Shown here: positions 1 through 8,014 of the stretch, piece after piece
Layout of the letters: each line of letters begins with the position of its first letter
Position numbering within the stretch: position 1 is the first letter of the stretch
NCBI GenBank assembly: GCA_021796155.1
Contig: JAJYOO010000031.1
Location: forward strand, 1-13,503
DNA from: Chloroflexota bacterium
GTDB taxonomy: Bacteria; Chloroflexota; Anaerolineae; Anaerolineales; Villigracilaceae
Length of the DNA: 13,503 bases
Reading direction: 5' to 3'
Notes under the pieces: model-generated
Databases searched by the model: none
Told to the model about the DNA's origin: nothing
The model's input: the letters and a program-made list of their open reading frames with translations, nothing else
Program-made: the position numbers and the translations under genes

Positions 1-1686
1 GTTCGCAAAAGAATCGGCGGACGCGAACCTTTAAGAAAAGAGCGTCCGTGGCTGGCGCATTATGAACCGGGCGTGCCTTATACAACGGCGATACCAAATA
101 TTCCACTGCATCATTTATTGCGCTCGTCGGTCAGACGGTTTCCGCTTCATCCGGCCATCTTCTTTGAAGGAAGCCGCCATTCCTATCGCTTTGTGAATCA
201 TGAAGCCAATCGTTTTGCCAATGCACTCCAGTCGCTTGGCGTTGGCAAAGGCGCGCGCGTCGTTTTGTTATTACCAAACACGCCACAGGTTGTGATTGCA
301 TTTTATGGAACGCTCAAAGCCGGTGCAACCGCGGTCTTCATCCCGCCGATGATCGAACCGGAGGAAGTGATTCGCCAAGTCAAAGACGCGGATGCAAGTG
401 TGCTCGTCACGCTGTCGATGTGGGCCGGGCTTGCGACTCAAATCCAGCAGGGAAGCGGTGTGCCACACATTGTGCTGACTGACCCGGCTGAATATTTGTC
501 CTTGCCGAAATATTTGATCTCACGTTGGCGCAATCGCGGCTTGCATGTCGCCAACGAGTTGCGTTGGAATCGATTGTTGGATGGTCAAAGCGATAAATCT
601 CCGACAGTAGAAATTCTCCCGGATGATTTGGCTGCCATTTTATATACAGGTGGTACAACTGGCTTAGCCAAAGGTGTGATGCTAACGCATCGCAATCTGG
701 TCGCGAACGCGCTTCAGACTCGTCATTGGCTGCCGGATGCAAAAGAAGGCAAAGAACGATTTTTGTGCGTTGTGCCAGTCTTTCACAGTTACGGCTTGAC
801 TACCGGGTTAAATGTTCCGGTGGCACTTGGCGCGGCGATGGTGCTAAAGACGCAATTCCAAGTTCTGGATGTACTCAAGTCAATCAAAAAATACAAGCCG
901 ACGATTTTTGCTGGTGTGCCAAATATGTATGTCGCCATCAACAATTTTCGCGGCGTGCGAAAATATGGAATTCGATCCATCAAAGCTTGCATCAGTGGTT
1001 CCGCGCCCTTACCAGTTGAAGTACAGGAAGCTTTTGAGAAATTAACGAAAGGCCGACTTGTCGAAGGTTATGGGTTGACCGAGGCTTCGCCAGTGACTCA
1101 CGCGAATCCACTTGAAGGGCATGGAAAAGTTGGCAGCATCGGAATCCCGCTCCCGTCCACGGAGGCTGCGGTGGTGGATTTGGTCAAAGGAAGAAAAGAA
1201 GTGGAGCCGGGTCAGATCGGTGAATTGGCTGTGCGCGGTCCGCAAGTCATGAAAGGTTATTGGAAAAATCCCGAAGCCACGAAAGAAGTTCTCAGTGAAG
1301 ATGGATGGCGGCTGACTGGCGATGTTGCACAGCGTGATGAGGATGGATATTTCCGCATCATTGCCCGCAAGGCCGACATGTGGTACGCTTCCAAGCCGGG
1401 CAAGCCAGCCTTCCCGCGTGATGTCGAAGAAGTGATCTATGAAATTCCACAGGTAAAAGAAGTCGCGGTCACGGCGGTGGCGGGTCATCCGTTTGCGTTC
1501 GTCATTGCAGATCGCGAGAGACCAACGCCCGAATCGATCATTGCTTATTGCAAGCGCCGCTTGCCTCCTGATCTTGTCCCGCGCTTTGTGATTTTCATGG
1601 ATGATTTCCCGCGCACCTTCATCGGAAAAGTTTTACGCTACCGGTTAGTGGAATGGATGAGGGAAAGATCAGCGAACAGTAAGTAA
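1..1686 (+). CDS. AMP-forming acyl-CoA ligase (long-chain fatty acid type), 5' end outside window
   Basis: An acyl-CoA synthetase of the ANL superfamily, which activates a carboxylic acid with ATP and CoA. The frame is open from base 1. The residues before the GTG at 73 read like the usual N-terminus of the family (RPWLAHYEPGVPYTT, then IPLHHLL), so that GTG is an internal Val and the gene starts upstream of the window. Counting codons from base 1, the phosphate-binding A3 motif YTGGTTGLAKG is at 215-225, YGLTEASP follows later, and the TGD motif is present. The A10 lysine is K543 in FIGKVLR. The A8 hinge is odd: ARKADMW followed by a Lys/Pro-rich stretch (SKPGKPAFPRD, about 464-474) instead of GRKKDM-SGG-N-YPRE. 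It is separated by 187 bp from the regulator and is probably the end of a preceding operon. The family is certain; chain length and substrate are not. Confidence 0.93.
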   Translation, partial: VRKRIGGREPLRKERPWLAHYEPGVPYTTAIPNIPLHHLLRSSVRRFPLHPAIFFEGSRHSYRFVNHEANRFANALQSLGVGKGARVVLLLPNTPQVVIAFYGTLKAGATAVFIPPMIEPEEVIRQVKDADASVLVTLSMWAGLATQIQQGSGVPHIVLTDPAEYLSLPKYLISRWRNRGLHVANELRWNRLLDGQSDKSPTVEILPDDLAAILYTGGTTGLAKGVMLTHRNLVANALQTRHWLPDAKEGKERFLCVVPVFHSYGLTTGLNVPVALGAAMVLKTQFQVLDVLKSIKKYKPTIFAGVPNMYVAINNFRGVRKYGIRSIKACISGSAPLPVEVQEAFEKLTKGRLVEGYGLTEASPVTHANPLEGHGKVGSIGIPLPSTEAAVVDLVKGRKEVEPGQIGELAVRGPQVMKGYWKNPEATKEVLSEDGWRLTGDVAQRDEDGYFRIIARKADMWYASKPGKPAFPRDVEEVIYEIPQVKEVAVTAVAGHPFAFVIADRERPTPESIIAYCKRRLPPDLVPRFVIFMDDFPRTFIGKVLRYRLVEWMRERSANSK

Positions 1687-1832
1687 TTGACCATATCAGA
1701 ACCGCGTCTGCTATTTACAAATCTCGCTGCCCGAATCCACCGACTCCGAAATTCAGCACTTTCTCGAAAAGATCAAAAAGCCGTGCAACGCGCATCCCAT
1801 TGCTAATTGTTATTTGTCTAGTCGACTTCGCA

Positions 1833-1861
1833 TTTCCACGATGCAAATACAAGGGTAAAAT
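1833..1861 (+). promoter_or_regulatory. Candidate sigma-70-type promoter of the regulator gene
   Basis: TTTCCA at 1833-1838 (4 of 6 to TTGACA), a 17-bp spacer, and TAAAAT at 1856-1861 (5 of 6 to TATAAT) lie just upstream of the ATG at 1874. Transcription would start near 1868, giving an almost leaderless mRNA. This fits the absence of a well-spaced Shine-Dalgarno; the only purine run, AAGGG, ends 18 nt before the ATG. The rest of the 187-bp gap (1687-1832) shows no gene I can support. The prediction comes from consensus matching only. Confidence 0.35.
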
Positions 1862-1867
1862 TTGCCC
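1853..1867. promoter_or_regulatory. 15-bp palindrome over the -10 element (possible operator)
   Basis: GGGTAAAATTTGCCC has six of seven symmetric base pairs around a central A at 1860, and only T1856/G1864 breaks the symmetry. It covers the proposed -10 element of the regulator gene, where a bound dimeric protein would block RNA polymerase. A second, weaker dyad (GCAAAT at 1843-1848 with ATTTGC at 1860-1865) overlaps it. The operator role is inferred from position and symmetry only. Confidence 0.3.
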
Positions 1868-1873
1868 ACTTAA

Positions 1874-4800
1874 ATGCAACCCTACCCGTCGATCTTGCGA
1901 ACAAAAATCATTCCGCCGCCGCGCAACGCACGGACGTTAGCGCGTCCGCGCGTGAATCAAATTCTGAAGCAGGCGTTGGATTATCGCCTCACGATCTTGC
2001 AGGCCGAGGCGGGTTATGGCAAAAGCACCGCGCTGGCAGAATTGGCTGGCGAGGTCAAGCCGATTATTTGGTATCAGGTCAACGAAGAGGATACCGATCC
2101 GCTGGTTTTCCTTCAGCATGTATGTCATGCGATTCAGTATGCTTTGCCGGAGATCGTTGATCTGCCTTTTTCCTATTTAAATAGTTGGGACAGTACGCAG
2201 GGACGGCTTCCGTGGCGCGGCGTGCTGGAACAAATTCTCAATTCATTGACAAGTTATTTAACCAATCCAATACTTTTGATCATGGATGACGCGCATCATG
2301 TCACAGACTCTGGCGAGGTGGCGTATATCCTCGATCATTTGATTGGCTTGGCTCCGGCACATTTGCACGTTCTCTTATCCGGGCGGCCAACGATCACGCT
2401 GCCAACGTTATCACGTTGGCGCTCGCAGGGCGATTATCTTGAGCTTGATCAGTCAGTGTTGGCGTTTACTAAAAGCGAAATCTCTTCATTGTTTGCGCTT
2501 CATTATCAACTCGATCTTACAACAGAAGAAGCCGAATCTTTATTGACGTACACAGAAGGTTGGGCAATTGCATTACAACTGATTTGGCAGAGCCTTCGCA
2601 ATCAATCAGGCGCGACGCTTGAGTTTCCCTCGCGCTGGCAGGCCGATTCGCTGGAAGTTTTATTTGATGTCCTCGCCCGCGAGGTATTCGAGCGCCAGCC
2701 TCAGGATGTGCGCGATTTCCTTTTGCTCACTTCTACGTTGCGTGATCTTCATCCGCAAGCCTGCGATGCATTACGTCAGGCAGTCGGCGATTTCGCGAAC
2801 GACTCTGCTTCGATGCTGGCTTTTTTGCGCCGCCAGGACCTCTTCGTGGTCGAGACTGCCGACGGCGTGCTGCGCTACCATCATATCTTCCATAATTTTT
2901 TGCGGCAACAATCTTCGGCGGAACAGCGAAGCCGATGGCATCAGATCGCGGCGGAATATTTTTTGAATCGTAAAGATCACGAGTCCGCCATCTATCATTT
3001 GTTCGAGGCGCAGGCATGGGATGAAGCCGCAAATCTTTTGGATGTTTATGCTCCGACACTTCTTTCTGCAGGACGGCTTGATACGCTTGCGACATACATC
3101 GCTTCATTGCCGCCCTCGAACCTGCATCAACACCCCATGCTGATTTTTACACTGGGAGATTTGGCGCGTTTACACAGTCGCTTCGACGAGGCGCAAGGCT
3201 GGTACAAGCAAGCCGAGACTCTCTGGCGCTCGCGCGGACAACAGGATGGCGTGGCGCGCGCACTGCGCGGCCAGGCACGTGTTTATATTGACACAGTTAA
3301 CCCGAGTCAAGCTGAGCGCCTACTGGAAGAAGCTATCCGTTTGAGTGATGGTTTTGAAGACCGCGAGACTCAAGTGCGCTTGTATGAGTTGTTGGCAGAA
3401 AACAAATTGAACTCCGGCCACGTAGAGGAAGCGGAACGTTTACGTCAGCGCGCCGAGGAATTACGCGCGGAAGGTCCATCAAATGATCAGCTTTTGTTTC
3501 GCGTGTGGTTGCGAACGGGCCGTCTCGAAGAAGCGCGGAGCGGCCTGGAAGAACTGGCTGAAACAGAAAAGCGCGAGCCAGTCCAAACTCCGCGCGCCCA
3601 TCGCGAGACCATGCTGTTGCTCTCGTTGATCTATTCGATGATGGGCATGAGCAAACATGCTTATCAAGCTGCCATTGAAGGCACGCGCCGCGGCGACAAG
3701 TTGAAGTCTCCGTTCGTCACCGCAGTCGGGCATATGCGTCAGGGACATGCCTTGAACGTGTCTTCAAATCCGAACAATGAAAATTTCGCGCAGGCGTTGA
3801 ATGAGTTTGAAAAAAGTGTGGAGATCAGCCGCAACCTGGATGTGCCGCGTCTGCTTGTCGAAGCAGATTGGGGTTTATGCCGTGCGTATGGCTATCAAGG
3901 TGACTTGCAGCACGCCCAAGCCTTTGCGCAAGAAGCAATTGAGATCGCAACGCAAGCTGGAGATGAATGGATCGCATCATTGACGCGCCTCGCGATGGGT
4001 TCAAGTCTGATGCTCGCGGCGCGCTATGAAGCCGCGGAGGAATGGCTCAATCGTGCAGTGATTGGTTTTCAGGAATGCAGCGATCCTTTCGGACGAAGCA
4101 TTAGTCGTTTGTGGCTGGCTTTCGGATACTTCAAGCAAAGGCAATTCGAGCAGCTCAAACCAATATTACCTGAAGCACTTGCAATTTGTCAGCAAAACGG
4201 ATATTACTTTTTCTTCACACGTCCGTCGTTGCTGGGTGCACCAGACGAAAGAATCTTTGTTCCTTTGTTGTTATATGCACGCGCGCAAGAATGGGAGAGC
4301 GCGTACATTGGCCGGCTGTTGGAAATCATGAATTTGTCGGGTGTGAAGATTCACTCCGGGTTTAGACTCCGTGTCCAAACGCTGGGCAGTTTCCAGGTCT
4401 GGAGGGGAAGCGAAGCGATACCCGCGAATGGATGGCGGCGCGAATCAGCGCGTCAGCTTTTTCAATTGCTGATCACGTATCGCCATTCGCCTCTCGACCG
4501 CGATCAGATCTGTGAATATCTATGGCCCGAAGCCGACACTGCCACCGCACAACGAAATTTCAAGATCACGCTGAACACGTTATATCAAGTTTTAGAACCT
4601 GAACGCGATCCCGGGAGCGAGTCGGCGTTTATTTTGCGGGAAGGCACGACTTACTCGATTCGCCCCAACGCCGATTTGCAATTGGATGCGGATCAATTCA
4701 CAGATGCGGTGCACCGAGCAAAAAAATTCGACATCGAATTGCTCCAGCACGCTATGGACTTGTATTGCGGCGAATATCTTCCCGATACTTTATATGAAAC

Positions 4801-5113
4801 ATGGGCCGCGGAAGAGCGCGAACGATTGGCTTCGTTGTTTCTTGAATCGGCAGATCGTTTGGCTGAACTTCTGCTTCAGCAAAATAAATATGCGGAAGTC
4901 ATTGATCTGTGCCAGCGTGTATTGACTCAGGATAACTGCTGGGAGCGCGCGTACCGTCACTTGATGCTAGCCTATGACCGGCTCGGTGATCGCGGCCAGG
5001 TGGGCCGGACGTACCAGCGGTGTATCCAAACTCTGCAAAAAGAACTGGATCTTTCTCCATCATCGGAGACAAAAGAGCTGTACGAAGAATTGTCTGGCAG
5101 CAAATATAATTAA
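1874..5113 (+). CDS. MalT-like ATPase with TPRs and C-terminal SARP/BTAD DNA-binding module, transcriptional activator
   Basis: A large signal-responsive transcription factor of 1079 aa. The N-terminus has the MalT/STAND layout: P-loop AEAGYGKST at about 44-52 and a Walker B-like LLIMDDAHH with D138-D139. Helical TPR-like repeats fill roughly 370-810 (paired A, G and Y/W residues, many Glu/Arg/Leu heptads). From about 830 a winged helix of the OmpR/SARP type begins (LRVQTLGSFQVWRG, then RRESARQLFQLLI, DRDQICEYLWPE, AQRNFKITLNTLY). A BTAD domain follows at about 935-1075 (WAAEERERLASLF, YAEVIDLCQRVL). There is no LuxR helix-turn-helix, so this swaps MalT's output domain for a SARP one. The gene stands alone between a spacer with its own candidate promoter and a strong terminator. 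Its likely targets are the sites at 5154 and 9144. The inducer is unknown. Confidence 0.9.
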   Translation: MQPYPSILRTKIIPPPRNARTLARPRVNQILKQALDYRLTILQAEAGYGKSTALAELAGEVKPIIWYQVNEEDTDPLVFLQHVCHAIQYALPEIVDLPFSYLNSWDSTQGRLPWRGVLEQILNSLTSYLTNPILLIMDDAHHVTDSGEVAYILDHLIGLAPAHLHVLLSGRPTITLPTLSRWRSQGDYLELDQSVLAFTKSEISSLFALHYQLDLTTEEAESLLTYTEGWAIALQLIWQSLRNQSGATLEFPSRWQADSLEVLFDVLAREVFERQPQDVRDFLLLTSTLRDLHPQACDALRQAVGDFANDSASMLAFLRRQDLFVVETADGVLRYHHIFHNFLRQQSSAEQRSRWHQIAAEYFLNRKDHESAIYHLFEAQAWDEAANLLDVYAPTLLSAGRLDTLATYIASLPPSNLHQHPMLIFTLGDLARLHSRFDEAQGWYKQAETLWRSRGQQDGVARALRGQARVYIDTVNPSQAERLLEEAIRLSDGFEDRETQVRLYELLAENKLNSGHVEEAERLRQRAEELRAEGPSNDQLLFRVWLRTGRLEEARSGLEELAETEKREPVQTPRAHRETMLLLSLIYSMMGMSKHAYQAAIEGTRRGDKLKSPFVTAVGHMRQGHALNVSSNPNNENFAQALNEFEKSVEISRNLDVPRLLVEADWGLCRAYGYQGDLQHAQAFAQEAIEIATQAGDEWIASLTRLAMGSSLMLAARYEAAEEWLNRAVIGFQECSDPFGRSISRLWLAFGYFKQRQFEQLKPILPEALAICQQNGYYFFFTRPSLLGAPDERIFVPLLLYARAQEWESAYIGRLLEIMNLSGVKIHSGFRLRVQTLGSFQVWRGSEAIPANGWRRESARQLFQLLITYRHSPLDRDQICEYLWPEADTATAQRNFKITLNTLYQVLEPERDPGSESAFILREGTTYSIRPNADLQLDADQFTDAVHRAKKFDIELLQHAMDLYCGEYLPDTLYETWAAEERERLASLFLESADRLAELLLQQNKYAEVIDLCQRVLTQDNCWERAYRHLMLAYDRLGDRGQVGRTYQRCIQTLQKELDLSPSSETKELYEELSGSKYN

Positions 5114-5125
5114 CTGCGAAACATG

Positions 5126-5154
5126 GAGCGGCCTCTGGCCGCTCTTTTGTTTTG
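5126..5154 (+). terminator. Rho-independent terminator of the regulator gene
   Basis: GAGCGGCC (5126-5133), loop TCT, and GGCCGCTC (5137-5144) form a perfect 8-bp GC-rich stem followed by TTTTGTTTTG (5145-5154). It begins 12 nt after the regulator's TAA and separates that gene from the downstream cluster. Confidence 0.93.
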
Positions 5155-5185
5155 TAACTGGCTGGTTACCGGCGCTTGATAAACT
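5154..5185 (+). promoter_or_regulatory. Putative SARP-type activator site and extended -10 promoter (site 1)
   Basis: Two heptamers, GTAACTG (5154-5160) and GTTACCG (5165-5171), repeat with an 11-bp period, one helical turn. Exactly 8 bp later comes an extended -10, TG-A-TAAACT (5177-5185). No -35 hexamer is evident, as expected of an activator-dependent promoter. The site directly follows the terminator and precedes the cluster. The predicted start of transcription is at about 5192, the GTG of the small ORF. The site aligns gaplessly with 9144-9175. The spacing matches the known SARP operator rule (11-bp direct repeats, 8 bp from the -10); binding by the neighbouring regulator is inferred. 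Confidence 0.55.
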
Positions 5186-5191
5186 GGCAAT

Positions 5192-5395
5192 GTGAATTCC
5201 CGAGTTCCTTCCAGCATATCTTCCTTTGTCATTCGCTTCGTGGTTGAAAACACGGAGAGCAAGCTGTCCATTTCACGCGGCTCGATCCGTCACATTCAAA
5301 GCGATGAAGAATTGAACTTCAGCGCGTGGAAGGAAGCGGTCGAGTTCATGCGGCGTTTTGTTCCGTTGGAAGATTCAAAAAGCGATGGGACCTAA
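5192..5395 (+). CDS. Small conserved-looking hypothetical protein (67 aa)
   Basis: A 67-residue soluble protein with no signal peptide or membrane segment. It has a strand-like start (SSFVIRFVV), then SRGSIRHIQSDEELNF, then an amphipathic helix (WKEAVEFMRRFVPL). The pattern (S-F-hydrophobic-R, R-G-x-I-x-H-hydrophobic-x-S, aromatic-rich helix near the end) resembles small hypothetical proteins I recall from Chloroflexota, but I cannot name a family. The GTG at 5192 is the first start after an in-frame TAA at 5180-5182. There is no Shine-Dalgarno, so a leaderless start at the proposed transcription start fits. Its TAA (5393-5395) overlaps the AAAAGGA ribosome-binding site of the next gene, 8 nt before that ATG, which suggests coupling. 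Function unknown. Confidence 0.62.
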   Translation: MNSRVPSSISSFVIRFVVENTESKLSISRGSIRHIQSDEELNFSAWKEAVEFMRRFVPLEDSKSDGT

Positions 5396-5403
5396 AAGGA
5401 AAC

Positions 5404-6405
5404 ATGCCTCGTAACATTCAAATTCTTTCTACCGGCAGTTACGTCCCCGAACGCGTCGTAACGAATGTCGAAGTTGACTCGCTGATTGGCGAATCAACCA
5501 GCCAATGGCTGATCGAGAATGTTGGAATTCGCGAACGACGTTGGATGTCATCCAATCAAACCACCTCCGACCTGATCGTGGAAGCATCCAAGAAAGCTCT
5601 CGTTCGCGCGGGACTTTCAGCGGGTAATCTCGACCTGATCATTGTCTCCACCGACACGCCGGATTACCTCTCGCCAAGCACATCCGTTGTTGTGCAATAC
5701 AAACTTGGCGCGGACAAAGCTGGATGCTACGATGTCAACTCGGCTTGTGCAGGATGGGTGACTGCTCTCGACCAGGGTGCACGTTATTTGATGACTGAGC
5801 CAACCATGAAATATGTTTTGGTCGCGGGTGGATATGGCATGAGTCGTTTTCTGGATTTCAAGGACAAAAAGACTGCTAACCTTTTTGCTGACGGCGCAGG
5901 CGCAGTCGTGTTAGGTATTGGTGAAGAAAAAGGTTTTCTTGGCAGCAATCTTCTCGCGGTTGGTTCCTTCCACGACGGGCTTGGAATATATACAGGCGGC
6001 GCGTTCCGCCCGTGCACGCCAGAAAACTTATCTCAGTTTGGCAGGCCCAAGGTGGAATTCGTCAAAAAATTTCCGAAGACGTTCAATACCGAATATTGGC
6101 CCAAGCTGATGCAGGGCGCGCTGGATAAAGCCGGATTGACGTTTGATGATGTGGATCATTATTTCTTCACGCAGTTGAATCTCCGCACCATCGAATACAT
6201 GATGCAATTGTTGAAACAGCCCATCGAGAAAACTCACTGGGTGATGGATAAATGGGGTTACACCGGCTCGCCGTGCGTTGTTATGGCGTTGGATGACGCA
6301 ATTAATCAGGGCAAAGGTCCCAAGACTGGCGATGTGATTTTGTTCTGCGCCAGCGGCGGCGGAATTACGATGGCGTCATCTGTTTGGAAATGGACGGCGA
6401 AATGA
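5404..6405 (+). CDS. KAS III-like (FabH/HMG-CoA synthase-like) thiolase-fold enzyme with altered active site
   Basis: A 333-aa protein of the FabH length and fold. These enzymes condense an acyl thioester with another thioester or transfer acyl groups. The start MPRNIQILSTGSYVPERVVTN is canonical, and ATG 5404 is preceded by AAAAGGA (5394-5400). The nucleophile is C115 in DVNSACAGW (E. coli FabH C112). FabH's HQAN is TQLN here, so T256 replaces the catalytic His, and HGNTS is WGYTG, so Y286 replaces the catalytic Asn. The C-terminal glycine loop (ASGGGITMAS) is kept. True fatty-acid initiation is therefore doubtful. An HMG-CoA synthase-like, acyltransferase-like or thioesterase-like role is as likely. 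It is followed by acyl-CoA ligase A after a 72-bp hairpin-bearing spacer. Confidence 0.9.
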   Translation: MPRNIQILSTGSYVPERVVTNVEVDSLIGESTSQWLIENVGIRERRWMSSNQTTSDLIVEASKKALVRAGLSAGNLDLIIVSTDTPDYLSPSTSVVVQYKLGADKAGCYDVNSACAGWVTALDQGARYLMTEPTMKYVLVAGGYGMSRFLDFKDKKTANLFADGAGAVVLGIGEEKGFLGSNLLAVGSFHDGLGIYTGGAFRPCTPENLSQFGRPKVEFVKKFPKTFNTEYWPKLMQGALDKAGLTFDDVDHYFFTQLNLRTIEYMMQLLKQPIEKTHWVMDKWGYTGSPCVVMALDDAINQGKGPKTGDVILFCASGGGITMASSVWKWTAK

Positions 6406-6409
6406 TGTT

Positions 6410-6453
6410 GGAAAGTGGAAAGCAGCGAATTGCTTTCTTGTCTTTCCACTTCC
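6410..6453. repeat. Imperfect palindrome between the KAS III-like gene and ligase A
   Basis: The left arm 6410-6422 (GGAAAGTGGAAAG) pairs with 6442-6453 (CTTTCCACTTCC) as 12 base pairs with A6412 bulged and a 19-nt loop. A competing inner hairpin is possible (AAAGCA 6419-6424 with TGCTTT 6431-6436) and uses part of the same left arm. There is no T-run, so it is not an intrinsic terminator. The right flank CTACCTTCCA (6453-6462) matches 9 of 10 with the end of the palindrome at 11613-11650, suggesting one repeat family. It lies just 5' of the ribosome-binding site of the next gene. Confidence 0.6.
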
Positions 6454-6477
6454 TACCTTCCATTACGAGGAGAAATG

Positions 6478-8004
6478 ATGTACATAGGCGACTACTTGGC
6501 AAGACGCGAACTATATTCTCCTGACAAGCTTGCTTTTATTGACGCTGGTAAAAATCCTGAATGGCAATTGACATTCCGCGACGCCAATCGTCGTGCCAAT
6601 AAATTTGCCAATTGGTTGAAATCTCAGGGTATCGGCAAAGGCGACCGAGTTGCCATCCTCGCACGCGACGGATATGAACATCTTGATTCATTCTTCGCAT
6701 GTTCCAAACTCGGCGCGATCCATACCGCGCTCAACTGGCGTTTGAACTGGCATGAACTGTTGGAAATTTTCCAATACACCACGCCAAAGATTTTGATTTT
6801 TTCAGATGACTTCAAAGAAAATGTCGCCCAACTTGTCGAACATTATCCATTAACCATCCTCCATCTTGATGGCAATGGCATTGGCAATTCTCTTCCATTT
6901 GAAACGACTCTTCACTCCAGTTCCGACTCTGCGGTGACTTGCGAAGTGCTCGAAGCGGAAGATACCGCCGCTTTAATTTTTACCGGTGGCACAACCGGCC
7001 TTCCCAAAGCCGCGGAAGTTTCTCATCGCATGATCGGATGGAATACGCTCAATACTGTCATCCATGATGTGACACATAACGATGTCTATCTCAATGTCTT
7101 CCCGATGTTCCACACGGGCGGACTTTTTGTTTATACCTTGCCGCAAGTTATTTTTGGCGGAACCACAATATTGATCCGCACCTTTGATCCTACACAAGTT
7201 TTGACTTTGCTCGAACGCGAGCATGTCACGATTTTTGCCGCCGTGCCGACGATGTATCAAATGCTGACCACCGCGTCCAATTGGGATTCAGCAAATCTGT
7301 CCTCATTACGTTTCTGCACTTCAGGCGGCGCGCCGTTGCCTGTGCCGCTGGTCGAGAAATATACAAAAGAAAAGAACATCCGCTTTAAGCAGGGCTTTGG
7401 CATGACCGAATTCGGTCCCGGCATTTTTGCCCTCGCACCGGAAGATGCCATTCGCAAAGCTGGTTCGATTGGCAGACCAAACTTTTTCGTGGACGCGCAA
7501 ATCGTCGATGACGAAAACCGCTTCCTCGGTCCGAATGAAGCGGGTGAATTGGTGCTCAAAGGTCCCTCGTATTGTTCCGGCTATTTCAACAATCCAGATG
7601 CCACAAAAGATGCCGTTGATGAACGCGGATACTTCCATACAGGCGATGTTGCTTACTTCGATGAAGAACTATATTTCTTCATCGTGGATCGTAAGAAGGA
7701 TATGTTCATCTGCGGCGGCGAAAATGTGTATCCGGCTGAGATCGAAAAAGTTTTGTACCAACACCCTGCCGTGCACATGTGCGCGGTCATTGGCTTGCCT
7801 GATGCAAAATGGGGTGAAGTCGGCAAGGCATGTGTCGTGCTTAAACCCAATCAAACTCTGGCGGAGGAGGAATTATTGAAATTCATGGCCGAGCGACTGG
7901 CAAAATATAAAGTTCCAAAATCCGTGACGTTCATGGATGCCCTGCCCATTTCCGCCGCAGGGAAAATTCTCAAGCGCGAACTGCGCGATCAATTTTCAAA
8001 ATAA
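6478..8004 (+). CDS. AMP-forming acyl-CoA ligase A (508 aa)
   Basis: An ANL-superfamily acyl-CoA synthetase that adenylates a carboxylate and transfers it to CoA. The A3 motif FTGGTTGLPKAAEVSH starts at F168 with K177. FGMTEFGPG and HTGD follow. The A8 motif is D404-R405-K406-K407-D408 with CGGENVYPAEIE, and the A10 lysine is K496 in AAGKILKRELR. All catalytic elements look intact. Two ATGs (6475, 6478) follow GAGGAGA at 6467-6473. I chose 6478 for its 5-nt spacing from AGGAG and because it makes the N-terminus align gaplessly with ligase B. An upstream GTG at 6415 lies inside the palindrome and is unlikely to be used. The TAA overlaps the AAGGAG of the hydrolase gene. Substrate unknown; medium or long acyl and aromatic acids are all possible. 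Confidence 0.93.
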   Translation: MYIGDYLARRELYSPDKLAFIDAGKNPEWQLTFRDANRRANKFANWLKSQGIGKGDRVAILARDGYEHLDSFFACSKLGAIHTALNWRLNWHELLEIFQYTTPKILIFSDDFKENVAQLVEHYPLTILHLDGNGIGNSLPFETTLHSSSDSAVTCEVLEAEDTAALIFTGGTTGLPKAAEVSHRMIGWNTLNTVIHDVTHNDVYLNVFPMFHTGGLFVYTLPQVIFGGTTILIRTFDPTQVLTLLEREHVTIFAAVPTMYQMLTTASNWDSANLSSLRFCTSGGAPLPVPLVEKYTKEKNIRFKQGFGMTEFGPGIFALAPEDAIRKAGSIGRPNFFVDAQIVDDENRFLGPNEAGELVLKGPSYCSGYFNNPDATKDAVDERGYFHTGDVAYFDEELYFFIVDRKKDMFICGGENVYPAEIEKVLYQHPAVHMCAVIGLPDAKWGEVGKACVVLKPNQTLAEEELLKFMAERLAKYKVPKSVTFMDALPISAAGKILKRELRDQFSK

Positions 8005-8014
8005 GGAGATGAAT

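Noticed and set aside
73..75. GTG at 73 as the start of the first ligase
   Set aside because: The frame is open to base 1 and the upstream residues match the family's usual N-terminus, so this Val is internal.
1691..1855. An open frame of 55 codons in the spacer between the first ligase and the regulator (contains SLPESTDSEIQHFLEKI)
   Set aside because: It begins right after a TGA, has no ATG, GTG or TTG near its start and no ribosome-binding site. It could be a gene remnant but cannot be supported.
5326..5403. Upstream ATG at 5326 extending the KAS III-like protein by 26 residues
   Set aside because: It lies inside the 67-aa gene in another frame, has no ribosome-binding site, and the FabH-family N-terminus begins exactly at 5404.
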